This document shows positions 17,701 to 26,775 of a DNA stretch of 64,000 nt, in pieces. Position 1 is the first letter of the stretch; every line of letters begins with the position of its first letter. The DNA comes from Planctomycetota bacterium. GTDB lineage: Bacteria; Planctomycetota; UBA1135; GCA-002686595. Made by a program: the position numbers and the translations under genes. The notes under the pieces are model-generated. The model was not told where the DNA came from. It did no database searches and saw only the letters and a list, made by a program, of their open reading frames with translations. The stretch covers positions 62,001-126,000 of the forward strand of contig JADYYP010000047.1 in the NCBI GenBank assembly GCA_020853575.1, in the 5' to 3' direction.

Positions 17701-19290
17701 TCAGCGCTTGTGCAGCTCGGCCTTCAGGTCCTTGCGTGCCACCTTGCCGCGGTCGTTCTTGGGCAGCGCCTCGCGCCACACGAACCACCGCGGGTACTTG
17801 TAGGGAGCGAGCTTCTCCTTGCAGTGCGCCTTCAGCCGCGCCGCCAGCGCGTCGTCCCCCACCAGGCCGGGCTTGAGCACGACCAGCGCCAGCGGCTTGA
17901 CCAAGCGCTCCTCGTCCTCGTGCCCCAGCACGCACACCTCGGCCACGGCCTCGTGGGCCAACAAGACGTTCTCGATCTCCAGCGGCGAAACGAAGATGCC
18001 CGAGACCTTGAGCAAGTCGTCGTCGCGCCCCTCGTAGTAGAAATAGCCATCTTGGTCGCGGCGGAAGATGTCCGCGGACGTGCACCACTCGCCTTGGAAC
18101 GTCTCGCGCGACTTGCGCTTGTCGGCCCAATAGCACAGCGCCGTCGATCCGCCGCGCACGCGCAACCGCCCAGGCTCTCCATCCGCGACGGGCCGGCCTT
18201 CGGCGTCGACGATCACCGCCTCGTAGCCCGGCACGACACGCCCGAGCGAACCGAGCTTCACGTCGCCGGGGTAATTCGAAATGTAGATGTGGAACATCTC
18301 GGCCGAGCCGATGCCGTCGAGGATCTCGACGCCGGTGCGCGCCTTCCAGTCGCTGTAGAGCTGCGCGGGCAGCGCTTCGCCAGCCGAGAGCGCGACGCGC
18401 AGGCTCGAAAGGTCGGCGCGCGTGATGTGTTCGGAGCGCAGCATGTTGTTGAACATCGTCGGCACGCCGGTGAGGAACGTCGGACGATGGCGCTCGATCT
18501 GCAGGAAGAGCTCCTCGGGCGTCGCGCGCTCGGGGAACAGCACCGCGCTCGCGCCGACACGGAACGGGAACATCAGGTTGGTCCCCGTGGCATACCCGAA
18601 GAACAGCTTCGGGACGCTGATGCACACGTCGCTCTCGCGGTAGCCCGCGACGCGCAGCGCGTAGGTCTCGGTGCTGTAGGCGAAGTCTCCGTGCGTGTGC
18701 ACGCAGCCCTTGGGATGCCCGGTCGAGCCGGAGGTGAACAGCCAACCCGCGAGATCGTCCGGTCCGGTCGGCTCGAGCTCGGCCAGGGCTCCGCTTGCAT
18801 CCTCGCGCTCGAGCGCCGCCTCGTAGCCGATACCTCCAGCGGCTCGCGGTCCGACCACCAACATGGTCTCGCAGAAGCGCGAGCTACGCGCGGCCTCGGC
18901 GATTTCCGGAAGCACGTCGCTGTGGGTCACCACGATGCGCGCCTTGGTGTACGCCAGGTAGTACTCGAACTGCTCGCGCTTCATCAGCGGATTGACCATG
19001 GCGAACACGCCGCCGGCACGCAGCGTCGCGAACCACGTTTCCGCGAACTCGAATCCATCGGGCAGCGCGATCAAGACACGCTCTTCCGCTCGCAGTCCAG
19101 CGCGGCGCATGGCGGAGCACAGGCGGCGGACGCGCGCTGCGAGTTGCGCGTAGGTGCGCCGTTCGTCGCCGACGATCAGCGCGACCTTGTCCGCGCGGCC
19201 TTCGCGCAGGTTGCGCTCGAGGAAGTAGTCGCACAGGTTGAACGGAGTCGGGAACGGGGCGACGGCGGTGTAGAGATCCTCGCGGCTCAT
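17701..19290 (-). CDS. Benzoate/2-aminobenzoate-CoA ligase family enzyme
   Basis: 529 aa, the normal length of the benzoate-CoA ligase subfamily of the ANL superfamily. It joins an aromatic acid to CoA via an adenylate. Visible motifs are FTSGSTGHPKG (A3 loop), DGIGSAEMFHIYIS (substrate-pocket region typical of benzoate-type ligases), GRDDDLLKVSG and the C-terminal catalytic lysine region NDRGKVARKDL. Together with the fused monooxygenase (3.9 kb) and the kynureninase-like gene (30.2 kb) it suggests anthranilate activation. Benzoate or salicylate remain possible. It lies 14 bp after the HEAT gene on the same strand and may have its own promoter box there. Confidence 0.9.
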   Translation of the reverse strand: MSREDLYTAVAPFPTPFNLCDYFLERNLREGRADKVALIVGDERRTYAQLAARVRRLCSAMRRAGLRAEERVLIALPDGFEFAETWFATLRAGGVFAMVNPLMKREQFEYYLAYTKARIVVTHSDVLPEIAEAARSSRFCETMLVVGPRAAGGIGYEAALEREDASGALAELEPTGPDDLAGWLFTSGSTGHPKGCVHTHGDFAYSTETYALRVAGYRESDVCISVPKLFFGYATGTNLMFPFRVGASAVLFPERATPEELFLQIERHRPTFLTGVPTMFNNMLRSEHITRADLSSLRVALSAGEALPAQLYSDWKARTGVEILDGIGSAEMFHIYISNYPGDVKLGSLGRVVPGYEAVIVDAEGRPVADGEPGRLRVRGGSTALCYWADKRKSRETFQGEWCTSADIFRRDQDGYFYYEGRDDDLLKVSGIFVSPLEIENVLLAHEAVAEVCVLGHEDEERLVKPLALVVLKPGLVGDDALAARLKAHCKEKLAPYKYPRWFVWREALPKNDRGKVARKDLKAELHKR

Positions 19291-19301
19291 GGCGCGCGAG
19301 T

Positions 19302-19307
19302 ACGTTA
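19302..19307 (-). promoter_or_regulatory. Candidate -10 box (TAACGT) for aryl-CoA ligase
   Basis: TAACGT on the minus strand, 11 nt before the ligase ATG at 19290, overlapping the stop codon of the HEAT gene. It has the same position as the other start-proximal TAnnnT boxes, but the match is weaker and read-through from the pilin operon is an alternative. Confidence 0.3.
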
Positions 19308-20711
19308 GCGTGCCAGGCCCAGCGCGTCCTCCCACGCCCGGCGATCCGCAGGCAAGTCGAGCCCGGTCAAGGCGTGCAACGCCGCTCGCGCGCGCGTCGC
19401 TCGTTCCTCGCTCTCGCTCTCGAGCTCCGCCACGATCACGGGCAACGCCACCGGGGCGCGGCAATCGACCAGGCCTTCCAGCAGCACGCGCGCGGCGATC
19501 TCGTCCTGTGTGCGCAGGAGCGCGTCCGCCATCGCGGCGGCGGCCTTGGGGCGCACCAACGCATGGGCCGACAGGTCGCGGACCGCGGCGGCGACGCTGG
19601 CTGGAGCCGGCGCCTCGAGTTCCTCGAGCGCCGCGTCCATCTGCTCCTCGATCCAGGCGAATTCCTCGTCGCGCCAGCGCGCCCAGTGCTCGGGCAGCGG
19701 CCCCAGATCGACTCCCGCTATTCCTGTGAGTGCGCGCTGCGCAGCGTTGCGCAAGAGCGCGTCCTCGCCGCCGAGAACGCCGATCAAGTCGTCGGTGCAC
19801 AGCTCGTCCCCGAGCGCGCCAATGCAGTCGATCGCGGCGCGCTGCAGCCGCGGATCGGGGCTGGTCACCACGCGCCTCACGCGCTCCAGCGCGTCGTCCT
19901 CGAGCACCAGCCGGCCGCCGCGAGCCATGCGCTCGAGCGCGCGCAACACGCTGAGGTCCACGCGCTCGTCACGTCCGAGCATCGAAGCCACGAACTCCGC
20001 TGTCGTCTTGGAGCGCACCAAGGCCGCCGCGCCCACGGCCAGCATCGCCACGCCGGGCTCGGCGTTCTTCAGGCGCGAGCGCAGTTCGATCGCGAGCTGC
20101 GGCTCACGCGCGAGTTGCTTGGAGAGCGCCGTCTCCACCGGCCGCACCACGAAGTCGCGCTCGAAGTGCAGCGGATCGAAGCCCTCGGCGAGCTCGAGGA
20201 TCGTGCGCAGCGCGGTGGGATGCTGCGTCTCGCCGAGCACGCCGATCAGCACCAACTGCACGTCCAGCGGAGCCTGTTCCGCGCGATGGGCGACCGCGGT
20301 CACGCGCCGCGCGGCCGGGAAGCGCGCGATGGCCGCGCGCAGGATCTGCTCGCGCCGCTCGATCGCCAGCGGGTGGATCGGCAGGTCGAGCGTGCCCTCG
20401 GCGAACTCCGGTGGCTCGACCTCGCCGCACAACATCGCCAGGCACACGTCGAGCGCGGGATCTCCGAGCTTGGCGATCCTCGCCGCGAGCGCCGCCTCGT
20501 CCACGCTCTTCGCGCTGGCGGGCGGAGCGAGCGCGGCCTGGACCGCGCGCAGAGCATTGGGCTCGACCTCCAGGCGCTGTGGCGCGGGCCCCGGAGGTGG
20601 CTCCACGCTGGAGTTGTCCGTGAGCCACGGAACGCCGAGCAAAACCAGGCCGCTCGCGCTGCACAGGCACAGCACGATCGTCCACGGCAGGGGCAGACGA
20701 CGACGCGTCAT
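19305..20711 (-). CDS. Membrane-anchored HEAT-repeat protein
   Basis: 468 aa. One transmembrane or signal-anchor segment lies at residues 9-28, followed by a Pro-rich linker. The rest is alpha-helical with HEAT-like repeats such as DVQLVLIGVLGETQHPTAL and RLQRAAIDCIGALGDELC, in which conserved D/R positions mark each turn. No catalytic motif is seen. The gene starts 6 bp after the PilX-like gene and is the fourth gene of the pseudopilin operon, so a role in assembling or docking that appendage or secretion pseudopilus is the simplest inference. Confidence 0.8.
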   Translation of the reverse strand: MTRRRLPLPWTIVLCLCSASGLVLLGVPWLTDNSSVEPPPGPAPQRLEVEPNALRAVQAALAPPASAKSVDEAALAARIAKLGDPALDVCLAMLCGEVEPPEFAEGTLDLPIHPLAIERREQILRAAIARFPAARRVTAVAHRAEQAPLDVQLVLIGVLGETQHPTALRTILELAEGFDPLHFERDFVVRPVETALSKQLAREPQLAIELRSRLKNAEPGVAMLAVGAAALVRSKTTAEFVASMLGRDERVDLSVLRALERMARGGRLVLEDDALERVRRVVTSPDPRLQRAAIDCIGALGDELCTDDLIGVLGGEDALLRNAAQRALTGIAGVDLGPLPEHWARWRDEEFAWIEEQMDAALEELEAPAPASVAAAVRDLSAHALVRPKAAAAMADALLRTQDEIAARVLLEGLVDCRAPVALPVIVAELESESEERATRARAALHALTGLDLPADRRAWEDALGLAR

Positions 20712-20717
20712 GGCCCG

Positions 20718-22154
20718 TCAAGGGTTCGCGGAGACTTCGTTCCAGGAGCGCACGCGCCAGACCGGATCGACACCGCTGGCCGCCGGCAAGCCGGGCAACA
20801 CCAGCGTGTCATCGATCAAGCGCCCGTCGAAATTCACCGTCAGCTTCGAGTGCACCTTGCCTGCATCGCGGTTGATCCGGACCTGGTTGCCAGCGGTCAT
20901 GTTGCCGTTGACCGTGACCTTCGCCGATCCCACGGCGGAGAGGTTGTTGTCGTAGAAGTTGTTCTCGGCGTACATGAACGCGTCCATGCGCTCGAGCGTG
21001 CCGAAGGTCGGGTCACCGAAGTAGATGTTGCCGCTGTCGGGGACGTCCGCGTCCTTGATCGTGACGAACGCGATGCCGTCCTTGCCGGTGCCCTGGTAGA
21101 GGATGTTGTCGCTGATGTAGATGTTGCCCTTGACGACGAAGGTCGCGCGGATCGGCTCGCTGCCCGCGTTGTACATCGTGAAGCTGAAGATGTTGGGGTT
21201 GTGGATCCACAGGTTGCCGTCGATGAAATACACCCTGTCGGATCCGCTCGAGCCGGGATTGCCGTCCTGACCCGAGAGCGTGATGTGCGTGCCGTGCGCG
21301 GCGTCGACCACCGAGCTCGAATTGACCGACTCGTAGGGATCCTCGAGGAAGTAGTCGTCCTTGGTGGTCGCCGACGTGTTCGAGGTGCGATCGGAGGGGT
21401 TCTTGCGGAAGATGTGGGCCGGGCTCTCTTCCGGAAGTTGCCAGGCCTTGCCTCCGAGCGAGCTGGAGGCGTAAGTCGCGCTCGAGAACAGGCTCACCAC
21501 GTCGTAGTCGTGGTTTTTCTCGTAGTTCATCGCCGCGATGTCGGGCACGGGCAGCGAGGCGCCGGTCTTGGGCTCCATGCCCGGCGCGAAGCTGCCACCG
21601 CTCACCGTCCCGCTCGCGCGCACCAGTCCGTCGAGGCTGGCATCGCCGTCGATCAGCACGTTGCCGCCGCTGTAGATGTTGCCGTTGATGTCGTCGGCCG
21701 AGGTCCCGCTGCCGCCGAACTTCATGTCGTAGGCCGGATCGCCGCTCGAGTTGCCGGCGAACAGCGCGCTGGCGTAGATGCCCTCGCCTTCGCGCTCCAT
21801 CACGACGCGAGTGGCGCGTGAGATGCCAGCGTAGGTGCCGAAGGCCGTGACTTGGCACGTATCGTCGCCGTTGTCGACGATCTCGAAGCGGTAGACCCCA
21901 CCGGAGAAGCCGACCTCCGCGCTGGCTCCGACCGAGGCCGCCAAGTTGCCGGCGGTGATGCGCTCGATGGCGTCGGACATGCCCGATTCCGCGATGTACA
22001 GGGACTTCGTGGCCGCGATCGAGGTGTCACGCTCCTGCGTGCGCCCGGTGTTCACAGTCAGCATCGACGTCGCGAGCGCGGCGATCACCATCACCGCGAT
22101 CAGTGCCACGAGCAGCACCGAGCCACGGCGCCTCGAGTGCGAGTTTTCAGTCAT
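20718..22154 (-). CDS. PilX-like minor pilin/pseudopilin
   Basis: 478 aa. After a short basic leader with SRRRGS there is a long hydrophobic helix (about residues 11-32), the N-terminal hallmark of PilX-type pilin proteins. TKSLYIAESGMSDAIERI continues the conserved helix. The large C-terminal part is rich in Gly, Asn and Asp, with beta-helix-like phrases such as NIYSGGNVLIDGDA and KGNIYISDNILYQG. This suggests an extended beta-solenoid exposed head, far larger than classic PilX. It overlaps the upstream PilW-like gene by 8 nt. Probably part of a type II/IV secretion or pilus tip complex. Confidence 0.8.
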   Translation of the reverse strand: MTENSHSRRRGSVLLVALIAVMVIAALATSMLTVNTGRTQERDTSIAATKSLYIAESGMSDAIERITAGNLAASVGASAEVGFSGGVYRFEIVDNGDDTCQVTAFGTYAGISRATRVVMEREGEGIYASALFAGNSSGDPAYDMKFGGSGTSADDINGNIYSGGNVLIDGDASLDGLVRASGTVSGGSFAPGMEPKTGASLPVPDIAAMNYEKNHDYDVVSLFSSATYASSSLGGKAWQLPEESPAHIFRKNPSDRTSNTSATTKDDYFLEDPYESVNSSSVVDAAHGTHITLSGQDGNPGSSGSDRVYFIDGNLWIHNPNIFSFTMYNAGSEPIRATFVVKGNIYISDNILYQGTGKDGIAFVTIKDADVPDSGNIYFGDPTFGTLERMDAFMYAENNFYDNNLSAVGSAKVTVNGNMTAGNQVRINRDAGKVHSKLTVNFDGRLIDDTLVLPGLPAASGVDPVWRVRSWNEVSANP

Positions 22155-22797
22155 TGCGCAGCCTCACCGTGGTCTCCGCCGAGCGATCGAGCACGCTGCC
22201 GTCCGATTGCAGCCGCACGAGCGTGAGGCGCAGCGTGAGCGTGAAGGTGGTGGCGTCGTAGGTGAGCGTCAGACCGTTCTCGTCGACCAGCCCGTTGCCG
22301 TTGTCGTCCGCGCCGTTCTCGAGTTCTCCGGCCAGGCGCTCGGCCACGTTCTCGACCAGCACCATCTCGCGCCCCGCGCCAGTCTGCACGTCGTCGTTGA
22401 GCACGATGCGCCCTTCGTCGATCAACCCGTTGCCGTTCTGGTCGCGGCCGTCGTTGGTCTCGCCCGGCGCGTATTCGAAGCGAATCCGCCTGCGTGCGCC
22501 GATGCGCAGGGCTCCCGCCGCGTATCCCGTCGCCCGACAGAAGCTCGCGGCATTGGGCCCGGTCGTGGGAGTCATGTTCAGAGTCGAGCGATCCGCGTCC
22601 ATGAACTCGCGTGCGACGCGCTCGACGGCGCGCTGCGCGACGGAGTCGACCTCGGACACGGTGGCGGTCTGCTCGAACACGCGATTGGAGCGGTGCATCG
22701 TGGTCGCGACCAGGCCGACGAGCACGACCGCGCCCACGGATGCAACGGCGGTCTCGACCATCGTCGCGCCGCGACGAGCGGGGTTCAGCGGGCGCAT
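22147..22797 (-). CDS. PilW-like minor pilin/pseudopilin
   Basis: 216 aa. The leader ends RRGATMVETAVASVG, where the Gly-Ala junction followed by a hydrophobic stretch resembles a prepilin peptidase site, with the Glu at mature position 5. Downstream are D/N-rich loops (DQNGNGLIDEG and DDNGNGLVDENG) that look like calcium-binding thrombospondin-3 or EF-like loops, repeated twice. It overlaps both neighbours: the upstream PilV-like gene by 13 nt and the downstream PilX-like gene by 8 nt. No main pilin, PilB/PilC or secretin gene is within the window, so the machine it serves is not known. Confidence 0.8.
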   Translation of the reverse strand: MRPLNPARRGATMVETAVASVGAVVLVGLVATTMHRSNRVFEQTATVSEVDSVAQRAVERVAREFMDADRSTLNMTPTTGPNAASFCRATGYAAGALRIGARRRIRFEYAPGETNDGRDQNGNGLIDEGRIVLNDDVQTGAGREMVLVENVAERLAGELENGADDNGNGLVDENGLTLTYDATTFTLTLRLTLVRLQSDGSVLDRSAETTVRLRND

Positions 22798-23357
22798 AGG
22801 ACGGTCTCGATGTCGAGGGTGCGTTCGCCACTCACTCCGGTCCAGCGCACGCGCACTCGTACCGGGAGGATGCGATAGTCACCAGCGTGGTCGTCGGCGT
22901 CGACCGCTCCATCGCGGTCGAGATCGCGCGGCATGCCCAGCGAGTCGTCCACGACGTCCTCGCGCAGCTCCGCGACTCCAGCCACGTCGATCGTCGGGAA
23001 CACGATCTCGCCGCACATGCCGTCGGCATCGTTCGCCGGGACGTTGAGCCCATCGACGGCGAAGTTCGGACCGAGCGCCGCGACCACCAAGCCGGCGTCG
23101 TCGGCGGTGCTCGCGTTGAACGTCGCGAAGGCCTCCGCGAAGGGCACGCCTTGGAGCTGCTCGACGATGCGCGTCGCCGCGCGTTGCGCGCGCGCGGTTT
23201 CCTCGTTGACGCGGCCGAGCGAGCTGGAGGTCAGCAGGGCTCCCACCATCCCGGACAGAGCGACGACCAGGATCAGCGTGGCGACGCAGACCTCGACGAG
23301 CGTGAAAGCGCTGCGCCTGCGATCCGCGGGAAGACGGAGTTGAGCGTGGGACGACAT
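22785..23357 (-). CDS. PilV-like prepilin
   Basis: 190 aa. The start at ATG 23357 gives a charged leader followed by RRRSAFTLVEVCVATLILVV. This is a clear type IV prepilin N-terminus with F-T-L-V-E, although the residue before Phe is Ala rather than the usual Gly. The head domain contains DLDRDGAVDADDHAGDYR, a likely calcium-binding loop. First gene of the PilV-PilW-PilX-HEAT run, and preceded by 181 bp of intergenic DNA downstream of the degenerate kinase. Expected to be a minor pseudopilin that starts assembly. Confidence 0.85.
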   Translation of the reverse strand: MSSHAQLRLPADRRRSAFTLVEVCVATLILVVALSGMVGALLTSSSLGRVNEETARAQRAATRIVEQLQGVPFAEAFATFNASTADDAGLVVAALGPNFAVDGLNVPANDADGMCGEIVFPTIDVAGVAELREDVVDDSLGMPRDLDRDGAVDADDHAGDYRILPVRVRVRWTGVSGERTLDIETVLCAR

Positions 23358-23538
23358 TGCGCGGCGCGCCGCCTGCCGGCGGACGCTACCGAGCTCCCAC
23401 CATCGAACCGCGCGCGATCCGCGCTGGAGCGGAACCGGCGCCTTTGCGGGCCCTGCCGCAGAAACTCCCGCACACACCGCGCGATCCGCGAGCGAACTTC
23501 CTTCCAGAAGCGGCGCGCGGGTCGCGCTCGCGCTCTCT

Positions 23539-24420
23539 TCAGAGCTTGACCGCGCCCAGGGCGCCGCGGAACTCCGCGGCATTCGCGTAGCGCTGGCGCT
23601 TGTCCGCGAGCAACCCCTGCACGATGGCCTTCTCGAGCGCGCTCGGCACGTCGGCCTTCGGAGCACGTTTCTTGATCGACGGCGGATTGCGGTCGAGCTT
23701 GGCCTGGAACACCTCGAGCATCGACGAACCCGGCCAGGGCAGCACGCCCGTGACGCACTCGAAGAGCACCGTGGCCAGGTTGTAGACGTCGGACTGCACG
23801 TCGGGCGACTCGCCGCCGAACTGCTCGACCGGCGCGTAGAACGGAGTGCCGATCAATGCCGTGTGCTCGCCCAGGTGCTTGGCGTTCCACAGGCCGGTGG
23901 TGATGCCGCCATCGACCAAGACGCCGTCGACCTCGCCCTGGGGACCCTCGGTGAGGAAGATCGTCTGCGGCTTGATGTCGCCGTGCACCAGCCCCTCGGC
24001 GTGGATCGCGACCAGGCCGTCGAGCAACCCCAGCCCCATGCGCAGGGTCTGCGTCGGCGTCATCTGCTTGTGCTTCTTGAGCCAGTCGCGCAGGGTCGAG
24101 CCGCTGGGGAAGTCCGCGACCATCACGCTGGTGTTCTGTGGCATCGCCATGATCTCGCGCACGGCCGCGACGTGCGCCGAGCGCACCGCCTGCCACGGCC
24201 GCCAGCTCGCGCGGAACTCCTCGGCCTGGCGCGCACCCTCGAACAGGGCACCCGGAAAGAGCACCAGCGCGCACCGGCTCGCGCCATCGGAGGCCTTGAG
24301 GTCCTGCGCCTCGAAGGCCGTCGAAAGCCCGCTCTGACGCTGCGGCTTCACGATGCGGAAGCGACCCGCGATCTCTCGGCCGGGTTGGAAATCGAACAGC
24401 GAGAACGACTCGGTGGACAT
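23539..24420 (-). CDS. Degenerate Ser/Thr protein kinase (probable pseudokinase)
   Basis: 293 aa covering only a kinase fold, without membrane segment or extra domain. The catalytic loop reads HGDIKPQTIF (residues 146-155), keeping the Asp but replacing the magnesium-binding Asn by Thr. The DFG motif is DGG (170-172). The strand that should carry the ATP-binding lysine reads CALVLFPG (50-57) with no lysine, and no glycine-rich loop is evident in residues 20-40. I infer weak or absent phosphotransfer and a possible scaffold role. GAGGGAAGG precedes the ATG. It lies upstream of the pseudopilin operon on the same strand. Confidence 0.82.
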   Translation of the reverse strand: MSTESFSLFDFQPGREIAGRFRIVKPQRQSGLSTAFEAQDLKASDGASRCALVLFPGALFEGARQAEEFRASWRPWQAVRSAHVAAVREIMAMPQNTSVMVADFPSGSTLRDWLKKHKQMTPTQTLRMGLGLLDGLVAIHAEGLVHGDIKPQTIFLTEGPQGEVDGVLVDGGITTGLWNAKHLGEHTALIGTPFYAPVEQFGGESPDVQSDVYNLATVLFECVTGVLPWPGSSMLEVFQAKLDRNPPSIKKRAPKADVPSALEKAIVQGLLADKRQRYANAAEFRGALGAVKL

Positions 24421-24626
24421 GAGCGGACCTTCCCTCTCGAAGCTTGGGGGCGCCGATGGTATCCGCGGCTGCGAGCCAGGGGAAACGCGCAGCTCTCTCA
24501 CGGTGACCCCGCCGCGAGGCGTGGGTATGTTCGTGGCGCGCGCGCCGGCTCGCACCGGCGATCGACCTCCGCCCTCGGCTCCCGAGCGTGCACGGCATTC
24601 ATCGAGGCCACGCCCCCACTTCACAC

Positions 24627-26768
24627 ATGCGTGCGAAAATCGCCTTGGGAGCCGTCGCCGCCGCGCTGGGCCTGGTCCTCGCGTGGTTCGTCGCGAGCAC
24701 GGACGAAGCGCGCATCGGCGAGCCCGCCGCCAGCGCCGGAGTCGAGCTCTCGCGCACGGGCTCCGGGCCCGGCCTTTCGCCCACGACGCAGTCCAGCGAC
24801 AGCGTGGCGAGCACGGCCGCCGAGCGCACCGCGGCCGCGGACCGCGAACTCGAGGTCTGCGTGCGGCACTCTCGCACGCGCGAGCCCCTCGCGGGCTTCT
24901 ACGTCGAAATGAAGACCGCGCGCGAGATGCTCGGCGAGACGCGCACGGATCGCGACGGCTGCGCGCGTTTCCGGGAGCCGCCCGAGGAGGGCGCCCAAGT
25001 GATCGCGACCGCACCCTACGGTTGGGTGCTCGCCGACCGCGTGCGCGGTGTCGCGCGCGAGCCCGGCGGGCGTTACGAAGTGCTCGAGTTCCTGGCGCAC
25101 GAAGCGGGTTTCGCGCCGCTGCGCGCGCGGCTCGTCGACGCCGAGTCGGGCGCGCCGGTCGCCCACTACCTCGTGCGTGTCGGAACCCACGACGGCGGTC
25201 GCGCCAACTGCGTCAGCGACGCGGACGGACACTTGGTCTCCGAGCAGGCCTATCCCGAAGGTCCGCTGATGATGTGGTTCTTCGACACGATCGAGCCCGA
25301 CGCCAGCGGGCACGAGATGCAAGCCTGCTTCTATCTCGACGTGCAGCACTTGGCTGGCGAGGGAGACGCTTCGGAGATCGAGCTCGCGATCCCCACCGGG
25401 CCGACCTACCGCCTCGCGCTGCGAGCTCCGCCGGACGTGCTCGCCGGTCGGCTGAGCGCATCCCTGCACTTGGCTCACGTCGAGCCCAACCCACTGACCG
25501 CCGCGCGGCGCACGCATGTGAGGCGCGACGACGGCGATTGGGTGCGCTTCCGGCCGGAGACGCGCTGGCTCGACCGCATGGGCTCCGGCGTGCGGCTCGC
25601 GGTTGCGTCTCCCGACGGCCGTTGGCTGGGCAGCACGGTCGTGGAGCGCACAACGGGCATCCACGAGGTCGAGCTCGAGCTCACAGCGCGCGGCAGCGTG
25701 ATGGTACGCGTGTTGGCGGGTGGAGACGATCCGCTCCCCAATGCTCGAGTCGAGTTGTACGCCGCGAACGGCACGCGCTGGTCGGGCCCACTCGCGGCGC
25801 AGAGTTCCTCGGGCAATGGCCTGGCCGAATTCCTCCTGGTGCCGCCCGGTGCCTACGTCGTCGGCGCGATCTCCGCGACGCACGATCGACGCTGCGCCGC
25901 GCTCGAGGTCGAGCCAGACCGGCGCACGGACCTCGATCTGACGCTGCCGCGCGCGCAGCTCGACGGCGAGATCTCCGGTCGCGTGGAGTCGAGCCGCGAC
26001 GACAACGCGGCGACGGCGCGGCTCAGGTTGCGCTCGAAGCGGCCCGAAGGCCGCGAGGCCGAGCTCAGCGTGCCCTTCGAGTTCCGCGGCGAGTTGCGCG
26101 TCGCCCCGTTCTCCTTCAGCGGCCTGGCGCGCGGAGACTGGGAGCTCTCGGCGCTGGTTTCGAGCGGCTCGGAGCTCACGCCGCCTTCGTTCGAGGTCTC
26201 GACGAACGCGCGCGATCTGGTGTTCCGATCCGCGCAGCCACGCACGGAAGAGCGCGACGTCCTCGTGAAGATCCGAGCCTTCGACGCCGAAAGCGGGCGC
26301 GAGCTCGAGGCGCTCCGCGTGCGCTCGCTGCATCCGCTCGAGCAACTCTGGGGCATCGAGACCGTCGACGCGCCGCCGGCGCTGTTCTTCACAGCGCGCA
26401 CGCCGAGCGAGCTCGACCGCTGGCGGGTCGGCGCCGATGGCCACGCGTGGGTCGAGGTCGAGCTCGATCCGGCGCAACGCGATGACGATGCGTTCGTGGT
26501 GACGGCGCGCTTGCCGCGTGGCTGGAGCGGAGAGCTCACCGTTCTCGGTCCGGGCTTCGCGCCTCTCGCGGGAGCGCGCGTTCGCCTCGACGGCGAGGTG
26601 GCGGTCGAGAGCGACGCCACAGGCCACGCGAGCCTGAGGCGCGCTGCGGCACCGAGCACGGTCGAGGTCGACTACCGCGGTTGGCGCGCGGAGCCGAGTG
26701 GGCGCGCCGAGCTGACGCAACTCGCGGCGGGAACGATCGATCGCGCGCGGATCATGCTCGCTCCATGA
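24627..26768 (+). CDS. Exported carboxypeptidase-regulatory-like repeat protein
   Basis: 713 aa from the ATG at 24627, chosen over an in-frame codon at 24588 because it puts the hydrophobic signal segment (ALGAVAAALGLVLAWF) at the N-terminus. The rest consists of repeated beta-sandwich units of the carboxypeptidase-regulatory type, for example REPLAGFYVEMK with DRDGCARF, and DPLPNARVELYA. It ends with TVLGPGFAPLAGARVRL and a D-x-x-G turn. Same design as the 6.3 kb protein, so the two are likely paralogues. No catalytic residues are evident. Divergent from the degenerate kinase gene. Confidence 0.75.
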   Translation: MRAKIALGAVAAALGLVLAWFVASTDEARIGEPAASAGVELSRTGSGPGLSPTTQSSDSVASTAAERTAAADRELEVCVRHSRTREPLAGFYVEMKTAREMLGETRTDRDGCARFREPPEEGAQVIATAPYGWVLADRVRGVAREPGGRYEVLEFLAHEAGFAPLRARLVDAESGAPVAHYLVRVGTHDGGRANCVSDADGHLVSEQAYPEGPLMMWFFDTIEPDASGHEMQACFYLDVQHLAGEGDASEIELAIPTGPTYRLALRAPPDVLAGRLSASLHLAHVEPNPLTAARRTHVRRDDGDWVRFRPETRWLDRMGSGVRLAVASPDGRWLGSTVVERTTGIHEVELELTARGSVMVRVLAGGDDPLPNARVELYAANGTRWSGPLAAQSSSGNGLAEFLLVPPGAYVVGAISATHDRRCAALEVEPDRRTDLDLTLPRAQLDGEISGRVESSRDDNAATARLRLRSKRPEGREAELSVPFEFRGELRVAPFSFSGLARGDWELSALVSSGSELTPPSFEVSTNARDLVFRSAQPRTEERDVLVKIRAFDAESGRELEALRVRSLHPLEQLWGIETVDAPPALFFTARTPSELDRWRVGADGHAWVEVELDPAQRDDDAFVVTARLPRGWSGELTVLGPGFAPLAGARVRLDGEVAVESDATGHASLRRAAAPSTVEVDYRGWRAEPSGRAELTQLAAGTIDRARIMLAP

Positions 26769-26775
26769 GCGCGAG

